Part shown: positions 51,488 through 60,166 of the stretch, piece by piece
Numbering within the stretch: position 1 is the first letter of the stretch
How the letters are laid out: each line of letters begins with the position of its first letter
Source of the DNA: Marivita sp. GX14005
GTDB lineage: Bacteria > Pseudomonadota > Alphaproteobacteria > Rhodobacterales > Rhodobacteraceae
DNA: 64,000 nucleotides
Direction of reading: 5' to 3'
NCBI RefSeq assembly: GCF_023370775.1
Contig: NZ_JAMCCQ010000001.1
Span: 1,116,001 to 1,180,000 of the forward strand
The notes under the pieces: model-generated
Told to the model about the DNA's origin: nothing
Database searches by the model: none
What the model saw: only the letters and a program-made list of their open reading frames with translations
Translations under genes and position numbers: made by a program

Positions 51488-52510
51488 ATGGGCTACAGAG
51501 TCGTTGTTGTTGGCGCCACCGGAAATGTGGGCCGCGAAATGCTGAGTATCCTGGCCGAGCGCCAGTTCCCCGTCGATGAGATCGCCGCGCTTGCATCGCG
51601 CCGGTCCCTCGGAACGGAGGTCAGCTTCGGCGACACGACGTTGAAGACGCAGGATCTCGATACGTTCGATTTTTCGGGCTGGGATATCGCGCTTTTCGCC
51701 ATCGGCTCGGACGCGACCAAGAAATACGCGCCCGTGGCGGCCAAGGCGGGATGCGTGGTAATCGACAATTCCTCGCTGTACCGCTACGACCCGGACGTGC
51801 CGCTGATCGTGCCCGAGTGCAACGCGGACGCGATCCACGGCTATTCGAAAAAGAACATCATCGCCAATCCGAACTGCTCAACCGCGCAGATGGTCGTGGC
51901 GCTCAAGCCGCTGCATGACCGTGCGAATATCAAGCGCGTCGTCGTCAGCACGTATCAGTCGGTCTCCGGCTCCGGCAAGGAAGCGATCGATGAACTGTGG
52001 GACCAGACCAAGGCAGTTTATAACCCGACCGACGACTATCAGCGCAAGGTCTATCCCAAGGACATCGCCTTCAACGTGATCCCGCATATCGACGTGTTCC
52101 TCGAGGACGGGCAGACCAAGGAAGAGTGGAAGATGGTCGCCGAGACGAAAAAGATCGTCGATCCGGCGATCAAGGTCACGGCCACATGCGTGCGCGTTCC
52201 GGTCTTTGTCGGCCATTCCGAGGCGATCAATATCGAGTTCGAAGACTTCCTCGACGAGGATGAAGCGCGCGATATCCTGCGCGAGGCTCCCGGCATCATG
52301 GTGATCGACAAGCGCGAGGATGGCGGCTACGTCACGCCCAAGGAATGCGTCGGCGATTTCGCGACATTCATCAGCCGAATCCGGCAGGATCCGACCATCG
52401 ATAACGGCATCAACCTCTGGTGCGTGTCCGACAACCTGCGCAAGGGCGCGGCGCTGAACGCGGTTCAGATTGCCGAAACGCTAGGCCGCGAGGTTCTCAA
52501 GAAGGGCTGA
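51488..52510 (+). CDS. asd: Aspartate-semialdehyde dehydrogenase
   Basis: 340 residues. Asd reduces aspartyl phosphate to the semialdehyde, the branch point to lysine/diaminopimelate, threonine and methionine. The NADP motif is VVVGATGNVGREML, the catalytic cysteine is Cys130 in NPNCSTAQM, and the substrate region contains TYQSVSGSGKEAIDEL and VRVPVFVGHSEAINIEF with the active-site histidine. A strong aaggagag ribosome site precedes the ATG. A perfect 12-pair hairpin follows the gene. With dapE and dapD nearby, three diaminopimelate-pathway genes sit within 7.5 kb. Confidence 0.96.
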   Translation: MGYRVVVVGATGNVGREMLSILAERQFPVDEIAALASRRSLGTEVSFGDTTLKTQDLDTFDFSGWDIALFAIGSDATKKYAPVAAKAGCVVIDNSSLYRYDPDVPLIVPECNADAIHGYSKKNIIANPNCSTAQMVVALKPLHDRANIKRVVVSTYQSVSGSGKEAIDELWDQTKAVYNPTDDYQRKVYPKDIAFNVIPHIDVFLEDGQTKEEWKMVAETKKIVDPAIKVTATCVRVPVFVGHSEAINIEFEDFLDEDEARDILREAPGIMVIDKREDGGYVTPKECVGDFATFISRIRQDPTIDNGINLWCVSDNLRKGAALNAVQIAETLGREVLKKG

Positions 52511-52516
52511 CACTCC

Positions 52517-52547
52517 TATCGCGCCCGGCCTGCTTCCGGGCGCGATA
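52517..52547. terminator. Bidirectional hairpin between asd and the cupin gene
   Basis: TATCGCGCCCGG-cctgctt-CCGGGCGCGATA is a perfect 12-pair stem with a 7-base loop lying in the 42 bases between two convergent stop codons (52510 and 52553). The position and symmetry point to a shared terminator, although there is no T-run on either side. Confidence 0.7.
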
Positions 52548-52552
52548 CGCGT

Positions 52553-52936
52553 TCATGCCTCCGGATCGTCCAGATCGGTTTGAATCCATTCGCGGCTCAG
52601 GTGAATATCGATGCTGCGCAGGGTTCCGCTGCCCGAGTTGTGAAACTTGTGCGGCACATGCGCCGGCCCCATCACCACATCGCCGACCGTCGCGTCTATT
52701 TTTTCGTCCCCGACGGTGAATGACGCGCATCCTTCGGTGATGATGAAGATCTCGTCATAGGGATGCAGGTGCCATGACGGTCCTTCGCCCGGCTCGGCGG
52801 ATACGAAAAGGATCGTCGCATCGCACCCGAGCACCGTGCCATCGACCGACCCGTCCCAGAGGCTGTCACCAAAGATCCGCGCCGCGTCGAGTTTCCGAGC
52901 CTGTTTTGGCCCAAGTTTCCGAGCCATTACCGTCAT
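52553..52936 (-). CDS. Cupin-domain protein
   Basis: 127 residues from the ATG at 52936, which has gaggagg 6 bases upstream; a long in-frame extension to 53236 covers the next gene and is rejected. The single cupin_2 barrel includes SWHLHPYDEIFIITEGCASFTVGD (metal ligands His, His and Glu) and GDVVMGPAHVPHKFHNSG with the fourth ligand. Such proteins are small dioxygenase-, isomerase- or sensor-like barrels. No substrate is implied by the neighbours. Confidence 0.8.
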   Translation of the reverse strand: MTVMARKLGPKQARKLDAARIFGDSLWDGSVDGTVLGCDATILFVSAEPGEGPSWHLHPYDEIFIITEGCASFTVGDEKIDATVGDVVMGPAHVPHKFHNSGSGTLRSIDIHLSREWIQTDLDDPEA

Positions 52937-53081
52937 GCGATGCCTCCTCACTGTGACGATGGGGAAACAGTCGCGCGGCAAACCCGGTTCCCCGAAAGTG
53001 GGCGAGCAGTCCGTGCCCAATTTCTGCCTCAATCGGCGCGCAGCGTTTTTCGATGGTCGAAGCTGAACCACAGGTGATGTC

Positions 53082-53408
53082 ATGACTGCACATTCCGGGA
53101 CGTTCCACGCCGATGGATCGGCTGCCTTGCCGGCTCCGCTCGATTCGGAAACCGCGATGCTGCTGCGCACCTTTCTGTTGCGCCATTTCGAATCTGCGAC
53201 AAGCTGGGGCGATCTTTGCCGGCGGCTAAAATCCAAGGGCTACGAGATCGCGTTCCGATCCGGCCATCTTGTCCTGATCGACGAAAACGGCACCGCGATC
53301 TGTACCGGAACAACGCTCGGCACACCGCTCGCGCGCCTTGCCGATCGTCTCGGCCGCCCGAAACTGCGCAGCGACCATTCCGGCTCGACCGCGACGCTGT
53401 CGCGTTGA
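53082..53408 (+). CDS. Small conserved hypothetical protein
   Basis: 108 residues. The first 25 residues are polar; the core (about 25-80) is a helix followed by beta strands (TSWGDLCRRLKSKGYEIAFRSGHLVLIDENGTAICTG), which reads like a small winged-helix-like or mobilisation-relaxase-type accessory domain. A family name is not certain. The gene is divergent from the cupin gene (145-base gap) and convergent with the carbonic anhydrase gene. The ATG lies close to gtgatgtc with a weak ribosome site, so the start is uncertain. Confidence 0.6.
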   Translation: MTAHSGTFHADGSAALPAPLDSETAMLLRTFLLRHFESATSWGDLCRRLKSKGYEIAFRSGHLVLIDENGTAICTGTTLGTPLARLADRLGRPKLRSDHSGSTATLSR

Positions 53409-53417
53409 ATTATCGTC

Positions 53418-54068
53418 CTACACCGGCTTGAAGGTTCTCGACGCCGGTTCGTAATGCTCAAGACTGCCTTCGCCGATATCGGTCCACAGACCGTGAAGCG
53501 TCAGCGTTTCGTCTTTCACCGCATTGGCGATAAAGGGGAAACTCATCAGGTTCTCAAGCGAGACAATCACCGATTCCTTCTCCAGCGCGCGAACCTGATC
53601 GCTCTCGGGCCGCACATCCGCAACGCGGTCGTAGCCAGGGCGGAGAATGTCCATCCAGCGTCCGACGAAGCTTGAGGTTTCCTCCAGTTCCGGCGCCTTG
53701 CCGGAGCACATATCGAGGCATCCCTGAACGCCGCCGCAATTCGAATGGCCGAGGACGAGCAGATGCGCCACCTTGAGCGCGGTGACCGCGTATTCGATGG
53801 CGGCGGAGGTGCCGTGGCGGTCGCCGTTCGGTTCATAGGGCGGCACCAGGTTCGCGATATTGCGATGGATGAAGAATTCGCCCTGGTCCGCACCGAAGAT
53901 CGACGTCACATGCACCCGGCTGTCGCAGCAGGATATGACCATCGCGCGCGGCCGCTGGCCTTCGTTCGCGAGCCTTTTGTACCACGCGCTGTTGTCGTGA
54001 TACGTGGTCGCCTTCCAGCCGTGATATCTTTGAACCAGATAAGCAGGCAACGGCTTTGCTGAATCCAT
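53418..54068 (-). CDS. Beta-class carbonic anhydrase
   Basis: 216 residues. It interconverts carbon dioxide and bicarbonate. The zinc site is complete: cysteine and aspartate-arginine in VISCCDSRV, and histidine plus cysteine in LLVLGHSNCGG. The Asp-Arg dyad next to the first cysteine is the usual proton-shuttle arrangement. FIHRNIANLVPPYEPNGDRHGTSAAIEYAV is a typical beta-CA block. It is a single gene, divergent from the helical protein gene at 54214 with a 145-base gap that should hold both promoters. Confidence 0.93.
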   Translation of the reverse strand: MDSAKPLPAYLVQRYHGWKATTYHDNSAWYKRLANEGQRPRAMVISCCDSRVHVTSIFGADQGEFFIHRNIANLVPPYEPNGDRHGTSAAIEYAVTALKVAHLLVLGHSNCGGVQGCLDMCSGKAPELEETSSFVGRWMDILRPGYDRVADVRPESDQVRALEKESVIVSLENLMSFPFIANAVKDETLTLHGLWTDIGEGSLEHYEPASRTFKPV

Positions 54069-54213
54069 GGATCGCGGTCTCCGATTGTTCTTTCGACCTG
54101 CGATAGTGCGGATTTGATCGAATTTCGAGCGAAAAACAAAGCGGCGGGTTACCGGATGGTAAGGCTTGGCTGCGATGCCTCATCCAAGGTCGGGGTGAGA
54201 AAGGAGTCACATC

Positions 54214-54597
54214 ATGGTGCAGCAGGTTTCCATATTGCATCCGCGCGATACCGCGTATTTCGACGAGGATGTCCTTGACATGCTCAGTCGTGATCTGGGG
54301 CCGAGCGTGGCGGAAAACATCGTCTGCCGCGCGCTGGAGGATATGGCCGTCCGGCTATCGCAGATCCGCGCGCAATATGCCGAGGGCGAGGAAATCGCGC
54401 TTCGTAAATCGGTGCGGGGCCTCATCCCGGTTGCCGAGCAGATCGGGTTGCAAGGGGTGGCCGCGATCGCCCGTGACGTTCTGGTTTGCGTGGATCGCGG
54501 CGAAGGGGTAGCGCTCGCGGCGACCTTGTGCCGCCTTCTGCGCAGCGGTGAACTGGCGATCTCCTGCGCGGAACTGGGCGTGGATCTTTCCATTTGA
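54214..54597 (+). CDS. Small helical protein of unknown function
   Basis: 127 residues with aaggag 9 bases before the ATG, a strong start. The whole sequence looks helical (DVLDMLSRDLGPSVAENIVCRALEDMAVRLSQIRAQYAEGE, then a second bundle). The length and pattern resemble a histidine-phosphotransfer helical bundle, but no phosphorylatable histidine stands in the expected HxxKG motif; the only histidine is near the N-terminus. I do not assign a function. It lies 60 bases upstream of the leucyl aminopeptidase start. Confidence 0.65.
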   Translation: MVQQVSILHPRDTAYFDEDVLDMLSRDLGPSVAENIVCRALEDMAVRLSQIRAQYAEGEEIALRKSVRGLIPVAEQIGLQGVAAIARDVLVCVDRGEGVALAATLCRLLRSGELAISCAELGVDLSI

Positions 54598-54657
54598 TTG
54601 GGCTTGCAGCGCGGCGGCATCAGCGTAGGTTCGCGCCAAGCGATGAATGAGGATGCC

Positions 54658-56040
54658 ATGACAGTAGATTTCGCCCCAGGCGGCGCCGATGCCGTTCCGC
54701 TTCACCTTGTAGATGCGGACCAGTTGGACGATTGGCTCAAGGAGCAGGGCGACCGTGTCCGGAATTGGGTGGCAGCGAGCGGGTTCAAGGGTGATATTGG
54801 GACTGCGCTTGTGAGTTACGATGCCGCAGGGCGCCCGGAATTCGCGCTGGCCGGGTATGGAACGGCGCGGCAGCGGAAGCGGGGCAGGTTCGCCCTTGCG
54901 GCTGCGCTTCCCCGGCTTGCGCCCTGCACATACCGGATGGAAACCGCCCTCGGGGATCGCACCGAAGAGGAAGCGCTCGGCTGGCTCCTGTCGGCTTACA
55001 AGTTCGACCGCTACCGCAAGAGCGATGCGGCTATGCCGAAGCTGATCGCGCCTGAAGGCATAGATGCGGACCGCGTGAGATACATGGCCGAAGCGGAGTT
55101 CACCGCCCGCGATCTCATCAATACGCCCGCGTCTGACATGGGGCCGGACGAGTTGGAGATCGCCGCCCGCAATATGGCCGAGACCTATGGCGCAGCGCTT
55201 ACCGTGATCACCGGCGATGCGCTGATCGAGCAGAACTTTCCAATGATCCATGCGGTCGGCCGCGCATCGAACCGCGCGCCACGCCTGATCGACATGCGCT
55301 GGGGCCAAAAGGGGCCGCGCCTGACTCTTGTGGGCAAAGGAGTCTGTTTCGATACCGGAGGGCTCAACCTCAAGCCCGGTTCGTCCATGGGCCTTATGAA
55401 AAAGGACATGGGCGGCGCGGCGAATGTGCTGGCGCTGGCGCAGATGATCATGGCCTGCGGTCTGGAAGTGCAGTTGCGGGTCTTGATCCCGGCGGTCGAA
55501 AACGCTGTCAGCGGCAACAGTTTCCGTCCGCAGGATATTCTGACCTCGCGCAAGGGGTTGACTGTCGAGATCAACAACACCGATGCCGAAGGCCGGCTGG
55601 TGCTCGCCGATGCGCTGGCCCTTGCATCGGAGGAAGCGCCGGATTTGATCGTGTCGATGGCCACCTTGACGGGCGCTGCGCGCGTCGCCGTTGGCCCCGA
55701 TATCGCGCCCTACTACACCGATGACGATAGCCTCGCCACGTTGCTCGACAAAGCGGCGCGCGGCATGGCCGATCCGGTCTGGCGACTTCCGTTCCACGAT
55801 CCCTACGAGACCATGATCGAGCCGGGTATCGCCGATCTGGACAACGCGCCGAAAGGCGGTTTCGCCGGATCGATCACCGCAGCCTTGTTCCTGCGCCGGT
55901 TCGTGGAGGACAAGGACCGCTACGTCCATTTCGATATCTACGGCTGGACCCCGACCGCCGCGCCGGCGCAGCCCAAGGGCGGCGCGCTACAAGGGGCGCG
56001 GGCGATTTTCGACGCATTGCCTGAAGTGTTGTCGCTATGA
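54658..56040 (+). CDS. Leucyl aminopeptidase family protein (M17)
   Basis: 460 residues from the ATG at 54658; ATG 54643 and TTG 54598 are in-frame alternatives, and gagg lies just before 54658. The M17 signature NTDAEGRLVLADAL is intact with the metal-binding aspartate and glutamate, and GKGVCFDTGGLNLKPGSSM contains the other metal aspartate; KKDMGGAA supplies lysine and aspartate. The enzyme removes N-terminal residues from peptides. It is somewhat shorter than E. coli PepA and nearer to the PepB-like group. The stop overlaps the start of the NlpC/P60 gene as ATGA. Confidence 0.9.
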   Translation: MTVDFAPGGADAVPLHLVDADQLDDWLKEQGDRVRNWVAASGFKGDIGTALVSYDAAGRPEFALAGYGTARQRKRGRFALAAALPRLAPCTYRMETALGDRTEEEALGWLLSAYKFDRYRKSDAAMPKLIAPEGIDADRVRYMAEAEFTARDLINTPASDMGPDELEIAARNMAETYGAALTVITGDALIEQNFPMIHAVGRASNRAPRLIDMRWGQKGPRLTLVGKGVCFDTGGLNLKPGSSMGLMKKDMGGAANVLALAQMIMACGLEVQLRVLIPAVENAVSGNSFRPQDILTSRKGLTVEINNTDAEGRLVLADALALASEEAPDLIVSMATLTGAARVAVGPDIAPYYTDDDSLATLLDKAARGMADPVWRLPFHDPYETMIEPGIADLDNAPKGGFAGSITAALFLRRFVEDKDRYVHFDIYGWTPTAAPAQPKGGALQGARAIFDALPEVLSL

Positions 56041-56885
56041 CCGACAAACGGGATCTCTGGTCGAATGGGGCTGTCGCTCATTCAAGCCTGAAGGGCCACG
56101 TCGACGCCGAAAATTATACCGAAGGCGAGGAGTTTCGCGTCACCGAAGCACCCGTGGCCGCGCTTCGCAATGCGGCCGGCAATCGGGAGCGGGAGCTTTT
56201 GTGGGGGCAAGTGTTCTGCGTTCTGGACCGCGCAGACGGCAAAGCGTTCGGTTTCGCAAGGCGCGATGGCTATGCCGGCTATATCAACGCAGATCTGCTG
56301 ACCCCGGTTCGCGCCGCGCCGTCACATAGGGTCCGCAACCGGCACACAGTCGCGTTGCCGCGCCCTGATTTCAAAGCGACCGAAGGGCAGGGTCTCGCGC
56401 TTTCCCTCGGTGCGGAGCTTTCTGTGATCGAACTGGAGGGGCGCTGGGCCACCATCGACGGCGGCGGACGCGATCTTTACGTGCCCGCATCGCATATCGC
56501 GCCTCTGGACCCGCCCGAGAGGGACCCTGTCGCAGTGGCGGAACGGCTCTTTGGAACGCCCTATCTCTGGGGTGGCAATTCGGCTTTCGGCATCGATTGT
56601 TCGGGCCTCGTGCAGATCGCCTGTCATGCTTGCGGCATCGCCTGTCCGGGCGATAGCGATCAGCAGGAAAAATCGCTCGGCGAAACGCTGCCTGCCGGAA
56701 CGCCGCTGGAACGCGGTGATATCCTGTTCTGGGAAGGTCATGTGGGGTGGATCGCCGGGCCGGACAGCCTGTTGCACGCGAATGCGCATCACATGGCGGT
56801 GGCGTTCGAGCCGCTGAAACCCGCGCTCGCAAGAATCGAAGCGCAGGGGGACGGTAAGGTCACGCGGCACGCGCGGCTGCACTAG
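56037..56885 (+). CDS. NlpC/P60-family peptidase
   Basis: 282 residues, no signal peptide. The N-terminal part (about 15-155) has two SH3-like beta segments (VFCVLDRADGKAFGFARRDGYAGYI and LSVIELEGRWATIDGGGRDLYVP). The C-terminal NlpC/P60 domain (about 165-275) has the catalytic cysteine Cys188 in GIDCSGLVQ and histidine His235 in GHVGWI, giving a papain-like hydrolase that cleaves peptidoglycan stem peptides or similar. Coupled to the aminopeptidase, the pair may recycle peptides from cell wall; without a signal it may act in the cytoplasm. Confidence 0.87.
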   Translation: MTDKRDLWSNGAVAHSSLKGHVDAENYTEGEEFRVTEAPVAALRNAAGNRERELLWGQVFCVLDRADGKAFGFARRDGYAGYINADLLTPVRAAPSHRVRNRHTVALPRPDFKATEGQGLALSLGAELSVIELEGRWATIDGGGRDLYVPASHIAPLDPPERDPVAVAERLFGTPYLWGGNSAFGIDCSGLVQIACHACGIACPGDSDQQEKSLGETLPAGTPLERGDILFWEGHVGWIAGPDSLLHANAHHMAVAFEPLKPALARIEAQGDGKVTRHARLH

Positions 56886-56897
56886 AACCGCCGCGAC

Positions 56898-57812
56898 CTA
56901 CCGCGCGCGCCAACGGTCGAGAATGTAGCGGCTGACCATCAGATCGAGATGCGCGCCGCCGCCATTCTTGAACAGCGTGATCTCTTCTTCCGAACGGCGA
57001 ACGAACCGATCCAGATCGTAATAATCGGCCACGATATCGCTGCGCTGCAACACCCCCCGCGCGAGCGGGTCTTTCAACTCGCCGATATGCCCCGCGGTCG
57101 TGTCGATATTGTCCACGAAAATCCGCGCGCGGCGCAGGGCGGCATCGTCGGCTTCGCGCATGTCGGGCCGATAGGCGCCAATCAGATCGACATGGGTGCC
57201 AGGACTCAGCCACTCTCCGCGCAGAACCGGCTCCGTCGACATGGTGGCGCAAGCGACGATATCGGCTGCGGCGACGGCCTTCGGAAGATCCTCGGCCACC
57301 TCGATTCCGTCATATTGCCCTGCAAGGGCGCGCGCCTTTTCAGCCGTACGGTTCCACAGCACGAACCGTGCAGTCGGGAAGGCCGCGCCATAAGCCTCGA
57401 TCAGCGAATGCGCGACTGTCCCTGCGCCGACGATCAGGATCACAGCGCTATCGGCCCGTGCCAACAGCTGCGCCGCCAGCAGGCTGTCACCGGCGGTTTT
57501 CCATTTCGTGACGAGGTGAAAATCGACGACGGCCTCAAGCGTGCCATCGGCATCGGAATACAGCGAAACGCCGCCATTGACGGTCGGCGCGCCCCGCTCC
57601 GCATTGCCCGGAAAGATCGTCGCCGACTTGACAGCAAGACCGAGCCCGTCGATCCATGCCGCCCGGTTCAGCAACGTGTCGCTGCGGCGATAAAGAAACC
57701 CGTCCGAAATTTCGGCTTTGGGAAGATTGTGCCCGCGGGCGATGGCCTCGGTCAGTTCGAGCCAATCCAGCTGCGCCTCGCCTTCGGAAAAGGGGATGAT
57801 CTCGATACTCAT
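56898..57812 (-). CDS. Ornithine cyclodeaminase-family protein
   Basis: 304 residues from the ATG at 57812; an extension to 57920 is rejected. The NAD-binding motif is VGAGTVAHSLIEAYG, and upstream lie KSATIFPGNAERGAPTVNG and the family's conserved lysine in AVKSATIFP. Members include ornithine cyclodeaminase, alanine dehydrogenase of archaea and ketimine reductase, so the substrate is open. It is last of four leftward genes (AEC transporter, S-formylglutathione hydrolase, YaiI-like, this gene) with gaps of 10 bases or less or overlaps, suggesting one transcript. Confidence 0.85.
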   Translation of the reverse strand: MSIEIIPFSEGEAQLDWLELTEAIARGHNLPKAEISDGFLYRRSDTLLNRAAWIDGLGLAVKSATIFPGNAERGAPTVNGGVSLYSDADGTLEAVVDFHLVTKWKTAGDSLLAAQLLARADSAVILIVGAGTVAHSLIEAYGAAFPTARFVLWNRTAEKARALAGQYDGIEVAEDLPKAVAAADIVACATMSTEPVLRGEWLSPGTHVDLIGAYRPDMREADDAALRRARIFVDNIDTTAGHIGELKDPLARGVLQRSDIVADYYDLDRFVRRSEEEITLFKNGGGAHLDLMVSRYILDRWRAR

Positions 57813-57822
57813 GGCTGTCCTT

Positions 57823-58290
57823 TCAGGTGTCTCTCGGCGCCTCGCGCGCCGCGCTGCGCAACTCCCGTTCCAGTGCATCGAGGAAACGGGATCGATCTGC
57901 CTTTGAAAACGCGCGCCCACCGCCCTGACGGAAAGGGTCGGCGGCGCGCAGATCGGTCATCAAATCGCGCGTTGCGAGCGCCTGCCCGACATTGCGCGCG
58001 CTCAGCGCTTCACCGTTCGGCTTGAGCACGCGGGCCCCGGACTCGACGCAGCGGGCCGCCAGCGGAATGTCGGCGGTGATCACCACGTCACCCGGCCCGG
58101 CGCGTTCAGCGATCCACATATCGGCCACGTCCGGCCCATCGGGAACGACGACGATCTGGACCAACGGATTTTGCGACGGGCGCAAGCCGCCATTGGACAC
58201 CAGATAAACCGGTGCCCGGTGCCGGGTTGCGACGCGCTCGACCTCTGCCTTCACCGGACAGGCATCGGCATCGACGAAAATTCGGCTCAC
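57823..58290 (-). CDS. YaiI/YqxD-family protein (UPF0178)
   Basis: 155 residues. The start is GTG at 58290, overlapping the stop of the S-formylglutathione hydrolase gene as GTGA; a long in-frame extension to 58581 lies over that gene and is rejected. Typical blocks are [18 protein letters not shown] at the start and [16 protein letters not shown], then [15 protein letters not shown] in the middle, all with acidic residues suggesting a PIN-like metal site. The biochemical role of the family is not established. Coupling to the upstream gene is evident. Confidence 0.88.
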   Translation of the reverse strand: MSRIFVDADACPVKAEVERVATRHRAPVYLVSNGGLRPSQNPLVQIVVVPDGPDVADMWIAERAGPGDVVITADIPLAARCVESGARVLKPNGEALSARNVGQALATRDLMTDLRAADPFRQGGGRAFSKADRSRFLDALERELRSAAREAPRDT

Positions 58291-59120
58291 AGGCCAAGCG
58301 CGTCGGCGTGAAACGCGATGTGGTCGGGCATGAAGGTCGAAACGAAGAAATAGGAGTGGTCGTATCCCTTTTGCATTCGGAACACCCCATCCTGCCGCCG
58401 CGCGGTCATTGCCTGTGCCAAGGCTTCGGGTTTCAGCAGATCGAGGAATTGATCGTCTCCGCCCTGATCGATCAGCACCGGCCCGTCGAATCCTGCCGCC
58501 TCCATCTGCCGCGTCGCATCGTGCCGCGCCCAATCGTCCCGATCCTCGCCCAGATAGGCGGAAAGCTGTTTTTGGCCCCATTCGCTTTGGCTCGGGTTGG
58601 CGATGGGGGCAAAGGCCGACACGCTTGAGAACCGGCCGGGATCGGCCATCACCAGCGTCAAGGCTCCGTGGCCGCCCATGGAATGCCCGGTGATGGCCTG
58701 CAACTCGGGCTCGATGGGGAAATTGCGCTCAACAAGCTTCGGCAGCTCCTCGGCAATGTAGTCCCACATCCGGTAATGCGGCGCCCAGGGGTCTTGTGTG
58801 GCATTGACGTAGAACCCCGCGCCCTTGCCCAGATCATAGGCGTCATCATCGGCCACATCGTCGCCGCGCGGCGATGTATCGGGAAAGACCAGCGCCAACC
58901 CCGCTTCGGCGGCGAACCCCTGCGCGCCGGCCTTGGTCATGGCGTTCTCATGGGTGCATGTCAGGCCCGACAGATACCAAAGAACCGGAACGGGATGCAG
59001 CGTGGCTTGCGGCGGAAGGTAAAGGCCGAAGGTCATGTCGCAGCCGCACGCCTCGGAGCCGTGCGTATAGACGCCCTGAACGCCTCCAAAAGCCTTGTTT
59101 TCCGATACGGTTTTCATCAT
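58287..59120 (-). CDS. fghA: S-formylglutathione hydrolase
   Basis: 277 residues. The enzyme hydrolyses S-formylglutathione to formate and glutathione in formaldehyde detoxification. The serine hydrolase motif is [10 protein letters not shown] (about residues 147-156), and the aspartate/histidine part of the triad is in the C-terminal quarter ([12 protein letters not shown] and [13 protein letters not shown]). [16 protein letters not shown] and [27 protein letters not shown] are characteristic. The glutathione-dependent formaldehyde dehydrogenase is not in this window. Start at 59120; the second methionine is equally possible. Confidence 0.93.
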   Translation of the reverse strand: MMKTVSENKAFGGVQGVYTHGSEACGCDMTFGLYLPPQATLHPVPVLWYLSGLTCTHENAMTKAGAQGFAAEAGLALVFPDTSPRGDDVADDDAYDLGKGAGFYVNATQDPWAPHYRMWDYIAEELPKLVERNFPIEPELQAITGHSMGGHGALTLVMADPGRFSSVSAFAPIANPSQSEWGQKQLSAYLGEDRDDWARHDATRQMEAAGFDGPVLIDQGGDDQFLDLLKPEALAQAMTARRQDGVFRMQKGYDHSYFFVSTFMPDHIAFHADALGL

Positions 59121-59129
59121 GCGCCCTTT

Positions 59130-60056
59130 CTATTGCGAAACGAGTGAGATTACGAACGACACCGTCACGATGCTCAACGTCGTGGAAATCAGGATCGCGG
59201 CGGACACGCGCTGCGGCGCGACGCGGTAATGTTGCGCCAGCATGAAGACGTTTCCCGCCACCGGCAAGGCCGCCGCTGCAACGACAACTCCAGCCTTATA
59301 TGGATCGGCCGAAAAAAGCGTATAAACCCCGATGGAAACGGCCAGCGGATGCAGCGCAAGCTTGCAGAAGCTGAGCCATGCGGCGGTGCTCAGACGCTCG
59401 GCCGATTTGTCCGACAGCGATGCGCCAATGGCGAAAAGAGCGCCGGGCGTGGCCGCAGCGGCGAGGATCGCCAGGAAGGTATCGGCCGGAACGGGAAGCA
59501 CGGCACCGCTGGTTGAGACTGCGAAACCGAGAAGGATCGACACGATCATCGGGTTTCTGAGCAACCCGGCACCGACCGGCCGTAGCACTGAGAGAGACAG
59601 CCGCCCCTCCTGCGCACCGACGACGAGAATGACGAGCAAGGACGAAAACACCACGAGATCGATGGTCAGGACAAGAATGATCGGCCCGACCGCCTCCGGC
59701 CCCATCAAGAGGGCCAGCATGGGAACGCCCAGAAACCCGGTATTCCCGATCGCGGCGACCTGCCCTTCGATGGCTGCGACCGGCAGGGACATGCCGCGCA
59801 GACGCGCCGCGACGACGGCAAGACAATAGACCAGCGCCGTTCCAAAGAGATACCCGGCAGCAAGGCGTGGCTCGAAGATCGCATCGAGCGACAGCGTGGC
59901 CGAGAATCGAAAGAGCATCGCGGACAGCGCGAAGTAAAAAACGAATTTCGTCAGATAGGCTGTCGCGTCCGGCGGGAAGAAACCCATGCGGCCCGCACCA
60001 TAGCCAAGCGCGATCAGCGCGAAGAAAGGAAGCGTCTGGAGCAGAACGTCAAGCAT
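59130..60056 (-). CDS. AEC-family transporter (auxin efflux carrier-like)
   Basis: 308 residues with about ten hydrophobic segments in two halves. LLQTLPFFALIALGYGAGRMGFFPPDATAYLTKFVFYFALSAML is the typical opening of AEC permeases, and VAAIGNTGFLGVPMLALLMG is the conserved first-half motif with the NxGxxG/P pattern. Members carry small organic acids, amino acids or auxin-like compounds. First gene of the leftward four-gene set, divergent from mutL with a 110-base gap that should hold both promoters. Confidence 0.9.
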   Translation of the reverse strand: MLDVLLQTLPFFALIALGYGAGRMGFFPPDATAYLTKFVFYFALSAMLFRFSATLSLDAIFEPRLAAGYLFGTALVYCLAVVAARLRGMSLPVAAIEGQVAAIGNTGFLGVPMLALLMGPEAVGPIILVLTIDLVVFSSLLVILVVGAQEGRLSLSVLRPVGAGLLRNPMIVSILLGFAVSTSGAVLPVPADTFLAILAAAATPGALFAIGASLSDKSAERLSTAAWLSFCKLALHPLAVSIGVYTLFSADPYKAGVVVAAAALPVAGNVFMLAQHYRVAPQRVSAAILISTTLSIVTVSFVISLVSQ

Positions 60057-60166
60057 GACAGACTGTTAGCAGCCCGGTATGCCGGGTCAATGCAGAGCGC
60101 TGGCCGAAGCGGATCTCGCGCGGTGCCCCTTGGAAGAATCGGTGCCGCCATGCTACATCTCGTGGC

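Noticed and set aside
54355-55929. 524-codon open frame antisense to the aminopeptidase
   Set aside because: Shadow of a conserved M17 gene; composition biased to Arg, Gly and Asp with no domain.
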